A DNA stretch of 38,704 nucleotides, taken from Dehalococcoidales bacterium (lineage in GTDB: Bacteria; Chloroflexota; Dehalococcoidia; Dehalococcoidales; UBA5760). The position numbers and the translations under genes were made by a program. Numbering within the stretch: position 1 is the first letter of the stretch; each line of letters opens with the position of its first letter. A model generated the notes under the pieces. It saw nothing but the letters and a program-made list of their open reading frames with translations. It ran no database searches and was not told the DNA's origin. Location of the stretch: positions 1 to 38,704 of the forward strand of contig JAQTTS010000001.1 in assembly GCA_028710655.1 (NCBI GenBank). Direction: 5' to 3'. Below, piece by piece: positions 30,408 through 37,375 of this stretch.

Positions 30408-31019
30408 ATGGGATGGATTACGCACTGGACTGAAGGATTACAGGGAAGCCCCACGAACATGGGGTACACGGGCATATTTGTGGATACTAAGGCCAATTTC
30501 CCGGCGGCCTCTGCGGACTTTCAGGGTGCTCTGGCATGGGCCAGCGACGAGCAGAAGTTATACTATTGCTCCAGTGCTCCGGCCTGGGTTGCCATTGCTC
30601 CGGGCCTCAATATCGCCCAGACCATCTATGGCGTCCAGACCTTTGACTCGATCCCTGTAGGCCCAGCCTCCGACCCGACCACGGCTAATCAACTGGTCAG
30701 GAAGTCCTACGCTGACGGCGGGAAGAACCTCGCTTCTGCTCTCAGTGGGTCATGGGTGAATGGCCAGGTGCATGCGGCAAATTATGATTACCTGGCTCTA
30801 ACGTCCGGTAAGGGAATACTCAAAGTCGTTATTACTGGCGATGGTACTGCAACAGAGGTTATCGGCATACAGGCTGATGGTGGGCTGATATATTCCTGCC
30901 CCTCCAATGCCGCCGCGACTCACTATGTGATCTTCAATAACTCAGTACGAATATATCAAGTCTCAAGTTCCTCGAATCCTTGCAGTGCTGGAACGTATGA
31001 AGGGAATTACGGAGCGTAA
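30408..31019 (+). CDS. Tail fibre-like protein, 203 aa
   Basis: ATG 30408 follows GGGGTGGTGT. The product has ADFQGALAWASDEQKLYYCS, then the common fibre linker VGPASDPTTANQLVRKSYADG and a C-terminal beta domain (GKGILKVVITGDGTATEVIG, HYVIFNNSVRIYQVSSSSNP). It is likely a short tail fibre or tip appendage. The distinct PASDPTTANQLVRKSYAD element is widely seen in fibre proteins. Confidence 0.65.
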   Translation: MGWITHWTEGLQGSPTNMGYTGIFVDTKANFPAASADFQGALAWASDEQKLYYCSSAPAWVAIAPGLNIAQTIYGVQTFDSIPVGPASDPTTANQLVRKSYADGGKNLASALSGSWVNGQVHAANYDYLALTSGKGILKVVITGDGTATEVIGIQADGGLIYSCPSNAAATHYVIFNNSVRIYQVSSSSNPCSAGTYEGNYGA

Positions 31020-31021
31020 CG

Positions 31022-31228
31022 ATGTTTTATTACAAACGAATCGACGAAAAGGGAAACGTGGTCGGGATAGCGAGCGGGTCTGTAGCCATAACGGACAAGA
31101 GCTTCATGGCGATCACCAAATCTGAATACCAGACCTTAGAAGCGAACATAAAAGCGGCCTTGCCGTTTGCCAGCGCCACGACCACTGACAAATTGGCTAT
31201 CCTGGCCAAACATGTGGGGCTTGCGTGA
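31022..31228 (+). CDS. Hypothetical protein, 68 aa
   Basis: ATG 31022, two bases after the fibre-like gene, which suggests coupling. The product starts with a short beta hairpin (MFYYKRIDEKGNVVGIASG) and ends with a helical part (EYQTLEANIKAALPF, TTTDKLAILAKHVGLA). Such small proteins between fibre and lysis genes are often fibre accessory factors, but no family is recognised. Confidence 0.6.
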   Translation: MFYYKRIDEKGNVVGIASGSVAITDKSFMAITKSEYQTLEANIKAALPFASATTTDKLAILAKHVGLA

Positions 31229-31241
31229 AAGGTGGTGTGAG

Positions 31242-31601
31242 ATGGCGGAAGTTGAGACTGTGTTACTGGAGATAAAGGGGGAACTAGGGACTCTGACTGG
31301 TGAGGTTAGAGGTATCAATGGCCGGATGGATAATCTGAATGGCAATATCCCTAAGCTCTGGAATGCGGTAAACGATAACGGTAAGCAAATTACTGCCATC
31401 TCCGCTACCTGTGCTGAGAGGCATAAGAACGACTCCCAAGACAATGGTCTGGAGATTATCAATGCCGTGCAACAAGGGCAAGCCCAGGCGCAGAAACAAG
31501 GCAACGATCTGACTATCCGAGTATTACAGGTGGTCGGAGCTATCGTCGCAGTGTTGGCCGGTGTGGGAATCGAAAAGTACACTGGCCTTTTTGGGGATTG
31601 A
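31242..31601 (+). CDS. XhlA-like holin-associated membrane protein
   Basis: ATG 31242 follows AAAGGTGGTGTG; the upstream 25 codons in frame are shadow. An N-terminal coiled coil (VETVLLEIKGELGTLTGEVRG, then RMDNLNGNI) is followed by a Gln-rich linker and one C-terminal membrane span (VLQVVGAIVAVLAGVGI). This matches XhlA-type proteins of phage lysis cassettes, which act with a holin to permeabilise the membrane. It is the first gene of a lysis group. Confidence 0.7.
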   Translation: MAEVETVLLEIKGELGTLTGEVRGINGRMDNLNGNIPKLWNAVNDNGKQITAISATCAERHKNDSQDNGLEIINAVQQGQAQAQKQGNDLTIRVLQVVGAIVAVLAGVGIEKYTGLFGD

Positions 31602-31603
31602 TA

Positions 31604-32158
31604 ATGACCGAATGCACCGAAGTCTGCAAAAAACAACTGGCCTATATCACTGCTCAGAGGGCGCAGTGGATAAAGGCGTTCCAAGACCTTAATAAGTCCC
31701 TCTGGTGGCCTGAGAGCATCGAGGTCAGGTATTTGGGTACGCACCATCTTGTTGATGCCGGCCGAATAGCCTATGCCAAGTCGATGATCAATGCGGCGTA
31801 TGTTGGGTGGGTGCTTACTGGTGCGAAGGTGGTCGAGATCGTTGATACTCCTGTTCCTAGCGCTCCTTACGCAAGCGGGGGGATTGACGCTTCAAGAGGG
31901 GCAGTGCTGATTAAGGATGATTATTACTTCCCTGACATCTGGCTTCCGGCTTCCATTCTCCATGAATGCGTCCATCTAAAACAGGCCTCCTGGGGATTGA
32001 GCCCCGGCCAGACACAGCCTTTCGAGGCAATGGCCCTCGGAGTACAACAACTATTTTTTGACAAGCTCGGTTTCAAGATCAATCTGTTCGATAACACTGA
32101 GGATTCAATTCACCACTTCGCAAGATGGAGTGTTGGGTTAGAAGTAAACCCTACATAA
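31604..32158 (+). CDS. HExxH metallopeptidase-like protein in lysis cassette
   Basis: The start is ATG 31604; a TTG at 31598 overlapping the previous stop is possible. The 184-residue protein has LHECVHLKQ at 119-127, an HExxH zinc-binding motif with catalytic Glu, and FEA at 140-142, a Glu 17 residues after the second His that could be the third ligand, as in gluzincins. There is no signal peptide or known cell-wall-binding domain. It lies between XhlA-like and holin genes, where the endolysin normally is. It may be an unusual lysin or a protease acting at lysis; this is inference. Confidence 0.55.
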   Translation: MTECTEVCKKQLAYITAQRAQWIKAFQDLNKSLWWPESIEVRYLGTHHLVDAGRIAYAKSMINAAYVGWVLTGAKVVEIVDTPVPSAPYASGGIDASRGAVLIKDDYYFPDIWLPASILHECVHLKQASWGLSPGQTQPFEAMALGVQQLFFDKLGFKINLFDNTEDSIHHFARWSVGLEVNPT

Positions 32159-32172
32159 AGGAGGAATAGGAT

Positions 32173-32529
32173 ATGTGGGAACAGTACACAAATCTGGTGG
32201 ACGGGCCAAAGTTGGCCGCTTTGGTGATTTTGCTACTGGTCAATCTCTTCCTGGGCGTGATAGTAGCAATAAAGACCGGAACTTTTAACCTGAAGAAGTT
32301 TGGAGGCTTTGTGGGCGAGAAGGTGATGTTCATTCTCGGTTATCTGGTAGTGGGGGCAGTAGCCTTGATTGATGATGTATGGAAACCGGTAGTCACCCTG
32401 GCACTGGCAGGAGTCATTGCTACCTATATTGGATTCATCACACAGAACCTTAAAGAGCTTGGGTGGAAGTGGTTCCCTTCGGTAACCGACCTTATTACTG
32501 GCAAAACAGAAGACCAACAGAATAAATAG
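32173..32529 (+). CDS. Holin (putative)
   Basis: ATG 32173 follows AAAGGAGGAATAGGAT. The 118-residue product has three hydrophobic segments: LAALVILLLVNLFLGVIVAI (about 13-32), VMFILGYLVVGAVALI (51-66) and VVTLALAGVIATYIGFI (73-89), then a charged C-terminal tail. The basic linker FNLKKFGGF lies between the first two. This matches phage holins of the three-span type, which form lethal lesions in the membrane. Confidence 0.75.
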   Translation: MWEQYTNLVDGPKLAALVILLLVNLFLGVIVAIKTGTFNLKKFGGFVGEKVMFILGYLVVGAVALIDDVWKPVVTLALAGVIATYIGFITQNLKELGWKWFPSVTDLITGKTEDQQNK

Positions 32530-32538
32530 GGGTGGCCC

Positions 32539-32619
32539 ATGAAAAGGCTCGTCAGGTGGTTCAAAGACAGGTTTCGGGACCGGCAGATCCACTGGCCGAA
32601 ACATGCGGGAGATTTCTAA
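32539..32619 (+). CDS. Cationic mini-protein, 26 aa
   Basis: ATG 32539 follows AGGGGTGGCCC, 10 bases after the holin stop, and TAA 32617-32619 overlaps the next ATG by one base. The peptide (MKRLVRWFKDRFRDRQIHW and a seven-residue tail) has eight Arg/Lys against three Asp in an amphipathic helix with Trp and Phe on one face. Such composition resembles membrane-active peptides. A longer frame starting GTG 32532 overlaps it, but it has no better signal. Confidence 0.45.
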   Translation: MKRLVRWFKDRFRDRQIHWPKHAGDF

Positions 32620-32828
32620 TGGAGCCCAAAACACCGCCATCGCTTCCAAACAATAGCCTACACCAGCAGGCAGGGGATACTCGATCTTTGTCACCAGCGC
32701 TGTCGGTGTGGGAAACCCCGGCTGACAGTTGGTCGGGGCAGGCGAACTATCAAGGGGAGACGGTCACGGTGAATCTTGGGGATTATGAGGCAAACCGAAG
32801 CTATTTTGTTACTAAATGTCGGCTTTAA
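32619..32828 (+). CDS. Hypothetical protein, 69 aa
   Basis: ATG 32619 follows GGGAG in a one-base overlap with the mini-protein stop. The same frame is open back to GTG 32532, so a 98-residue form is possible. The product is Pro/Ser-rich at the start and ends in a beta-like portion (YQGETVTVNLGDYEANRSYFV). No family is recognised. It belongs to the lysis/late group. Confidence 0.45.
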   Translation: MEPKTPPSLPNNSLHQQAGDTRSLSPALSVWETPADSWSGQANYQGETVTVNLGDYEANRSYFVTKCRL

Positions 32829-32895
32829 GCGATAAGTGTAAGCATGGATGTGTCTGAAATGACAGTTTCAACAATCGGTGAAAAGGGGACTGACA

Positions 32896-33105
32896 GTGAG
32901 AAACCTCCCCCAATATCACAAACTGAAAGCTCTGACAGTTCTACTCGGAGCCTTGACAATACCGTTAGGGACATACTGCGGTATTTGCTATGGTCAAGAA
33001 GCATGGCTCCGTGGCGCAATGCTGACCTTTGTAGAAGTGTGCCTCTATGTGATTGACACTTGGATATACTTCCGAGTGTTGGAACACATGACTAATAAAG
33101 GATAA
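32896..33105 (+). CDS. Two-span small membrane protein
   Basis: The start is GTG 32896 after AGGGGA, or GTG 32878 upstream. The 69-residue product has two hydrophobic segments (LTVLLGALTIPLGTYCGICY and AMLTFVEVCLYVIDTWIYF) separated by a short charged turn. It could be a holin-like or antiholin-type partner of the 32173 gene. A competing frame, ATG 32844 to 33056, is hydrophilic with low complexity and is thought to be shadow. Confidence 0.55.
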   Translation: MRNLPQYHKLKALTVLLGALTIPLGTYCGICYGQEAWLRGAMLTFVEVCLYVIDTWIYFRVLEHMTNKG

Positions 33106-33133
33106 GTCCCGAAGACTTAATAACAAAAATGTT

Positions 33134-33358
33134 ATGAAACATCGCTTAAAAGATTGCCCTTGCCGGTCGGTGAAAATCCCGATCACCATTCACGAGATCC
33201 CGCCATGTGACCCGGCGAAAGAACCCCTTGAGGACTGGGCCGAACGGTGGATGACCATTCTCGGAGTTCCCCGGGCCCATGACAGAAAAGACCCTTGTTA
33301 TGCCAATAAATTCTTGGACTTGTTCGAGTATATCAGGAGATTGAATAACACAGTCTGA
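33134..33358 (+). CDS. Hypothetical protein, 74 aa
   Basis: ATG 33134. The product starts basic with Cys (MKHRLKDCPCRSVKIPITIHE), has CDPAKEPLEDWAERWMTILGV and ends with a helical part (YANKFLDLFEYIRRLNNTV). No family is recognised. There is a small hairpin (TAAGTC-CCGAA-GACTTA) just upstream, and ATGTT-ATGA-AACAT around the start, which may hide the ribosome binding site. Confidence 0.5.
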   Translation: MKHRLKDCPCRSVKIPITIHEIPPCDPAKEPLEDWAERWMTILGVPRAHDRKDPCYANKFLDLFEYIRRLNNTV

Positions 33359-33367
33359 GGGGTGGAG

Positions 33368-34387
33368 ATGGTAGCAACAAAACAGATACAGGGTAAAGTG
33401 GTCGCCAAGTACCTTGAGCGGTATCCCGACATGCCCTCGCTCACACTGGCGCGGTTCATCGCTCAGTCTGAGGACGGACACCTGTTCGCAAACCAAGACG
33501 CAATTCGCACAACGATAAGATACTATCGGGGTAGACAAGGGAATAGGAGTCGGGAGTTTTTGTCAGACCGGCGCTTCCTCCAAGAACCATCCCCCGAAAA
33601 CCCCTTCTCTCTCCCGGAAGCCTACTCCCTGGAGTACAAACCTTTCTTCATCCCGACCGACCTTCACCGTGGCCTGATCATCGCAGACCTGCATATCCCT
33701 TACCACGATCAGCAAGCGCTGACGTGTATCCTCGACTATGCCAAGAAATATCAGCCGCAATGGATACTCGTCGATGAAGTGCTCGACTTCTATCAGATGT
33801 CATGGTTTCGGAGAGATCCCAGTAAGCCCCAGATCAAAGATGAGCTCACTGCCGGCAGACAGTTCTTCGCAGTGATGCGCCTGGAGTTTCCAAAGACGGC
33901 CATTTACTATCACCTGTCGAACCATGAGGAAAGGTTTAAACATTACCTCTGGGACCACAAAGAGCTTTACGACACAAAGTCCGGGCAACCGATCCCGGAA
34001 CTGAGGCTTGAGAATATCCTCGACCTCTTCAACATCGGGGTGGAGATGTATGGCGATAAGCGCGTGACCTGGATCGGGAAGCTCTCGTATATCCACGGCC
34101 ATGAGTTCGGCGGAGGGGTATCTGTCCCAGTCAATCCGGCGCGGACGTTGTTCCTGAAGAGCCATAGCAGCGCGGCATGCGCCCACTTTCACCAGACCTC
34201 GGAGCATACGGAGTCAAACATCAAGGGCGAAATGATGACCTGTTGGAGCATCGGTTGCGCCTGCCAGTTGCACCCGGAGTACAGACCGCTCAATAAGTGG
34301 AACCACGGATTTGCTACAGTGGAGACCCAAGCGGACGGTATGTTCACTCTCAGGAATTATCGGATCATCGACGGTCAGATTATCTAG
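33368..34387 (+). CDS. Calcineurin-like metallophosphoesterase
   Basis: ATG 33368 follows GGGGTGGAG; an in-frame GTG at 33362 is possible. The C-terminal 240 residues show the phosphoesterase motifs: DLH (107-109), VDEVLD (135-140), SNHE (184-187), HGHE (243-246) and AHFH (272-275). The second motif would normally be GD; here it is DE, so the bridging metal ligand may be Glu. The N-terminal 75 residues are helical and basic, perhaps DNA-binding (ARFIAQSEDGHLFANQDAIRTTIRYYRGR abbreviated). Phage proteins like this are thought to act on DNA or nucleotides; the substrate is unknown. Confidence 0.75.
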   Translation: MVATKQIQGKVVAKYLERYPDMPSLTLARFIAQSEDGHLFANQDAIRTTIRYYRGRQGNRSREFLSDRRFLQEPSPENPFSLPEAYSLEYKPFFIPTDLHRGLIIADLHIPYHDQQALTCILDYAKKYQPQWILVDEVLDFYQMSWFRRDPSKPQIKDELTAGRQFFAVMRLEFPKTAIYYHLSNHEERFKHYLWDHKELYDTKSGQPIPELRLENILDLFNIGVEMYGDKRVTWIGKLSYIHGHEFGGGVSVPVNPARTLFLKSHSSAACAHFHQTSEHTESNIKGEMMTCWSIGCACQLHPEYRPLNKWNHGFATVETQADGMFTLRNYRIIDGQII

Positions 34388-34413
34388 CCCCTTATCTCCC
34401 TTTCCTCCTTCAA

Positions 34414-34444
34414 GCCTGGGGCGGCCTGACCAACCGCTCCAGGC
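34414..34444. terminator. Hairpin between convergent genes, possible bidirectional terminator
   Basis: GCCTGGGGCGG (34414-34424) pairs with CCGCTCCAGGC (34434-34444) over 11 positions with one G-U pair and a 9-base loop. It lies between the stop of the metallophosphoesterase on + and the stop of the integrase on -. There is an AAAAA run on the right side but no long T-run on either strand, so its strength is uncertain. Confidence 0.55.
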
Positions 34445-34449
34445 AAAAA

Positions 34450-35361
34450 CTATTTCAGCATCCAATCGACTGGGCTAAACCTCTCGTGTGCCCTGAGAGC
34501 ATCATCGGTATTCAGCGTGCGGGAATACCGTTTGACCATCTCTAAACTGCTATGGCCCAAGAGTATCTGAAGTTCAAATATGTTTCCCCCAGCTCGGAGA
34601 AAGTTGATAGAAAACGTATGCCTGAAGGTATGAGGGGAACACCGAACACTTGTGATTCCGGCTGACTGGCCGAGCTTTTCGATGATTCCAGTCACGGCGT
34701 TTCGGGTCAATGGCCGCGCTTCCTCACTCAAAAACAAGGTGTTCTCGGTTGGCCTTACCCTCATTTCTCGGAGCAAAAGATATTTGAGTAACGCTGTGCG
34801 AGGTTTGGCGCTGATCCTCAATATCCGCTCTTTCCGTCCTTTCCCCCGGACTTTGAATAGTCCCGTCTTAATGTCCATATCTGATAATTGCAGCAAGGTC
34901 AATTCTAAGGCTCTTATGCCGCTATCCAGAAACATCAACACCATAGCCCTGTTTCTGGCCCCCAGGAACGATCTAGGCGGGGGGCAAGCATCCAACAGGG
35001 TTTTGATATGATCTGCGGTAAACGTCTCTATCACTATATCCCCAACGGCGGGGGCCTTGATGTTCTTCATGGGGGAGGAGTCAAGAAAGCCCTCCTGAGT
35101 ACACCAGGCAAAGAAACTATGAAGGACTCTGTAATGCTGGTGCGCCCGGTTATCCGACTGATCCATGACCGTCACCATGAACTCTCGGATATTCTGAGGG
35201 GTGACCTCTAATAGTTTAGTGCCGGATGGCATGAAGGTGCTGAAGTGTCGAAGGTTCAGTTCGTAACTCTCAACAGTCTTTTTTGACTTGCCCTCGGCCT
35301 GACACGCAGTAAGGTAATGCTGGGCTGTTTTATCTAAAAGCAGGTTGTCTAAAACCGCCAT
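34450..35361 (-). CDS. int: Tyrosine recombinase integrase
   Basis: The 303-residue XerD-like product has an N-terminal core-binding domain (LTACQAEGKSKKTVESYELNL) and a catalytic domain with Arg in SGIRALEL, Lys in GKGRKER, HTFRH, His in LGHSS and Tyr in MVKRYSRT. All catalytic residues are present. It integrates and, with an excision factor, excises the phage. The start is ATG 35361 with AGGAG 11 bases upstream. The frame is open to ATG 35490, which overlaps the preceding gene's stop, but those 43 residues include a translated tRNA fragment (VSRVRIPSPAP). Confidence 0.95.
   Translation of the reverse strand: MAVLDNLLLDKTAQHYLTACQAEGKSKKTVESYELNLRHFSTFMPSGTKLLEVTPQNIREFMVTVMDQSDNRAHQHYRVLHSFFAWCTQEGFLDSSPMKNIKAPAVGDIVIETFTADHIKTLLDACPPPRSFLGARNRAMVLMFLDSGIRALELTLLQLSDMDIKTGLFKVRGKGRKERILRISAKPRTALLKYLLLREMRVRPTENTLFLSEEARPLTRNAVTGIIEKLGQSAGITSVRCSPHTFRHTFSINFLRAGGNIFELQILLGHSSLEMVKRYSRTLNTDDALRAHERFSPVDWMLK
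35334..35351 (+). repeat. 18-bp att-region repeat, copy 1
   Basis: CTAAAAGCAGGTTGTCTA occurs here inside the first codons of int and again at 35378-35395. The two copies are identical, direct, and 44 bases apart. They probably bind integrase or an excision factor. Confidence 0.8.
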
Positions 35362-35377
35362 TGGGAAGCTATTTCTC

Positions 35378-35395
35378 CTAAAAGCAGGTTGTCTA
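35378..35395 (+). repeat. 18-bp att-region repeat, copy 2
   Basis: This is the identical second copy of the 18-bp repeat, between the int start codon and the tRNA fragment. Bases 35382-35397 also match, 14 of 16, the reverse complement of 35428-35443, which is the anticodon-stem/variable-loop part of the tRNA fragment. The region thus has two direct and one inverted related sites. Confidence 0.8.
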
Positions 35396-35403
35396 GGATG
35401 CTT

Positions 35404-35457
35404 TGGAGCGGGAGAAGGGATTCGAACCCTCGACACCCTGCTTGGAAGGTAAGGCGC
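35404..35457 (-). other. attP: 3' fragment of tRNA-Gly(TCC)
   Basis: On the minus strand the sequence contains an anticodon loop CTTCCAA (anticodon TCC), stem GCAGG, 5-base variable loop GTGTC, T-arm GAGGG-TTCGAAT-CCCTT, acceptor strand CTCCCGC, T, then CCA. The 5' half of a tRNA is absent and the 5' anticodon stem (CTTAC) has one mismatch, so homology stops near the anticodon arm. This is the usual form of a phage attachment core in a tRNA gene. It lies inside the lysogeny operon, between the 35490 gene and int. Confidence 0.85.
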
Positions 35458-35489
35458 AGAAAACCGTCCTTCTGTGGTATTCTTAGTCA

Positions 35490-36029
35490 TCAAAACCTCG
35501 GCATGGATTCCGTGAAAAGCCGGATCGCCTGGGGTGATTGGCGGTAAGCCTCAAGAGCAAGGTTTTCTATCCGTGAGCGGTCTAGCATCGGGCAGTACCA
35601 TGCCATAGTTCCCCTGAGCTGGCGCTCGATCTCAAAAAGGATGCGCTCTCTATTCCAGTCCCTGTTCTGATCGAGATAATATTGCAGGTTGAGTAATTTG
35701 CAAGGAAATATGAGGTCATCGCCATAATCGTTGACCTTGCACCAGAACTCCTTATGCTGGAACTTCTCGCGGTTCTGGTAGCATTCCACGACCCGGTAAA
35801 ACTTCCAGACCGATAGTTGGGGCACCACATCGCCATCTATAACCACCTCAGTGTTCTTCCATGAGCCTACGGTTTGCGTCAGGGCAACGAAGTCTTTGAA
35901 GTGGGCAAGGTCATACTCAACATGATAGAGATCGGCCTCTTCCCTGAACCCCTGGCTTGCCCTGGCCATCTTCAGAGCAAAGGCGAGGTTCGGGGATTTG
36001 GCATGGTGAAAGGTGATCGTGTAGGTCAT
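35490..36029 (-). CDS. Hypothetical lysogeny-operon protein, 179 aa
   Basis: This minus-strand gene lies between lipoprotein and int. The product is alpha/beta with FHHAKSPNLAFALKMARASQGF, VEYDLAHFKDFVALTQTVGSWKNTEVVIDGDVV, YRVVECYQNREKFQHKEFWC and a helical end (LALEAYRQSPQAIRLFTESMPRF). No family is recognised, and the sequence is Tyr/Arg/Asp-rich with no zinc motif. Expressed from the repressor operon, it could act in the lysogen, for example against other phages; this is inference from position. The stop overlaps an upstream ATG of the int frame. Confidence 0.65.
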   Translation of the reverse strand: MTYTITFHHAKSPNLAFALKMARASQGFREEADLYHVEYDLAHFKDFVALTQTVGSWKNTEVVIDGDVVPQLSVWKFYRVVECYQNREKFQHKEFWCKVNDYGDDLIFPCKLLNLQYYLDQNRDWNRERILFEIERQLRGTMAWYCPMLDRSRIENLALEAYRQSPQAIRLFTESMPRF

Positions 36030-36035
36030 GGCGAT

Positions 36036-36641
36036 TTATCGTTCAATAGTGACAACCAACTTTGCAACCCTAGAGGCTTTGTCACTGCCAATCAGGTCGG
36101 AATCCGAAATAACTGTGTCGGTATTAGCAGCCACCACCTTGTTGTAGATGTCTGAATAGTCTAACTCGAACCCTGCGCTATCCTGATACTGCAATTTGCC
36201 ACTCACTACCTGTTGCACGGCAGCCGTATTCCGAATGGTCACTTGGTATGAATAACGCCACCAGGTACTGTTCTGTTCGGTGACCCTGTAGTCCACGGAA
36301 ACCAACTGAATACTACTCGGTGGTGGATTTGATACTTGGGACAATTGATCTCTGAGTTTGGTATTCTCTGTAGTCAATGCCGAAACCTGAGTCTTAGTAG
36401 ATGCTAACTCTGCAACTAACTTATCATAATCTGCCTGCGAAATACCCGTTGGAATTTGTTCCACTACCTTAATGGGCTTTTCAACTTCAATTGTCCTTTC
36501 TATAATCTTCTCAACTGGAATTTCCTTAGTTACCTCTACGGTTTTTGTTAAAGTTTTGGCATCACTGTCACAACCCAATAAAATTACAGGGGAACTTAAC
36601 AGGATAATAAATAAAGATATAAATACGCCAGCCTTTTTCAT
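36036..36641 (-). CDS. Lysogeny lipoprotein with coiled coil
   Basis: The signal peptide (MKKAGVFISLFIILLSSPVI) ends in lipobox LLGC with Cys24 as lipidation site. A charged stretch with repeated EVTKEIPVEK and TIEVEKPIKVVEQ patterns follows, then a coiled coil (YDKLVAELASTKTQVSALTTE, about 72-105) and a C-terminal beta domain (SIQLVSVDYRVTEQNSTWWRY onward). ATG 36641 follows GAGGAG. Prophage lipoproteins made from the repressor operon often block DNA entry by related phages, so superinfection exclusion is a reasonable suggestion, unproven. Confidence 0.7.
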   Translation of the reverse strand: MKKAGVFISLFIILLSSPVILLGCDSDAKTLTKTVEVTKEIPVEKIIERTIEVEKPIKVVEQIPTGISQADYDKLVAELASTKTQVSALTTENTKLRDQLSQVSNPPPSSIQLVSVDYRVTEQNSTWWRYSYQVTIRNTAAVQQVVSGKLQYQDSAGFELDYSDIYNKVVAANTDTVISDSDLIGSDKASRVAKLVVTIER

Positions 36642-36644
36642 GGT

Positions 36645-37328
36645 CTATCTCCTCAGAAAATCATGGATAACTTTAACGACCACCCCCAAGATCCGACAGT
36701 CCTCCAAGGTATAACTTCTCTCATTGTCCTCAATAAATTGATGGTCATTGACATGACGGAAACGCTTGACGCCGGTCTCCCATTCATCGGTTTCAGGTTT
36801 CTTATGAGTACAGACAACGTAGTCGCCATTCTGTGACTGTAACTCCGTATCGAAAATGACAATGTCTCCACTTTCGATTATACCAGTTAGGCACGAGCCG
36901 TCAGTTTTCGCAGCTCCCAGGGAAGGCTTCCACTCCGAGTGGGGATACATAATATAGTCGGCAACTTCCAGATTATCGATAGCGAGTTTTCCATTGGAGC
37001 CGAGGGCAAGAGCCTGGTTGTAGAGAGGGACACGGGCATGGGGGGGCATCTGCTGCCATTGTTCCCGAATAGTCTGGCGCAGCTCGTCAATTATCGCATC
37101 AGGATGCCTTTTTGCTTTCGGTGCACCTTTGAGGAAATAATCTATACTGACTCCCAGAAGTTCAGCGTGGCGCTCCAGTTCGGAAAGGCTGAGGTCTTGC
37201 TCTCCACGTTCCTTGGCTGCAATGGCGCTATGAGCACAACCAAAACGTCGTGCATATTCTCTCACTCCCCAACCACGAGCCTCACGAGCATCCTTAAGCA
37301 GTCTGCCAATCTGCTTCTGTCTTTCCAT
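36645..37328 (-). CDS. CI/LexA-type repressor (HTH plus S24 peptidase domain)
   Basis: The N-terminal HTH (residues 8-65, GRLLKDAREARGWGVREYARRFG onward) is of the Cro/CI type. The C-terminal S24 domain has Ser145 in DGSCL and Lys188 in TGVKRF as the expected dyad. No Ala-Gly or Cys-Gly cleavage dipeptide is seen in the linker (70-135), so self-cleavage on DNA damage is uncertain. ATG 37328 lies only 10 bases downstream of a TATACT -10 element with no ribosome binding site, suggesting a leaderless mRNA, as with lambda CI. It is the first gene of the minus-strand lysogeny operon. Confidence 0.85.
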   Translation of the reverse strand: MERQKQIGRLLKDAREARGWGVREYARRFGCAHSAIAAKERGEQDLSLSELERHAELLGVSIDYFLKGAPKAKRHPDAIIDELRQTIREQWQQMPPHARVPLYNQALALGSNGKLAIDNLEVADYIMYPHSEWKPSLGAAKTDGSCLTGIIESGDIVIFDTELQSQNGDYVVCTHKKPETDEWETGVKRFRHVNDHQFIEDNERSYTLEDCRILGVVVKVIHDFLRR

Positions 37329-37337
37329 CGTGGATAG

Positions 37338-37368
37338 AGTATATCACCATTTACCACATTTGGGTCAA
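37338..37368 (-). promoter_or_regulatory. Repressor promoter (PRM-like)
   Basis: On the minus strand TTGACC (37368-37363) and TATACT (37343-37338) are separated by 19 bases. Start of transcription would be near 37332, three to four bases before the repressor ATG. Upstream sequences overlap the -35 region of the divergent early promoter, so the same operator can control both. Confidence 0.65.
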
Positions 37369-37375
37369 AAGGGTG

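Noticed and set aside
32844..33056. 70-codon hydrophilic frame overlapping the two-span membrane gene
   Set aside because: It is Ser/Thr/Pro low complexity without a clear ribosome binding site; the other frame has two convincing membrane spans. Both being used cannot be excluded.
35404..35457. Complete tRNA gene
   Set aside because: Only the anticodon arm to CCA end is present; no 5' acceptor strand or D-arm is found upstream on the minus strand, so it is an attachment fragment.
35362..35493. N-terminal 44 residues of the longest int frame as part of the integrase domain
   Set aside because: They are translated from the tRNA fragment and the repeat region and do not resemble an integrase domain; ATG 35361 gives a normal-length protein. 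Their possible regulatory meaning is kept as a finding.
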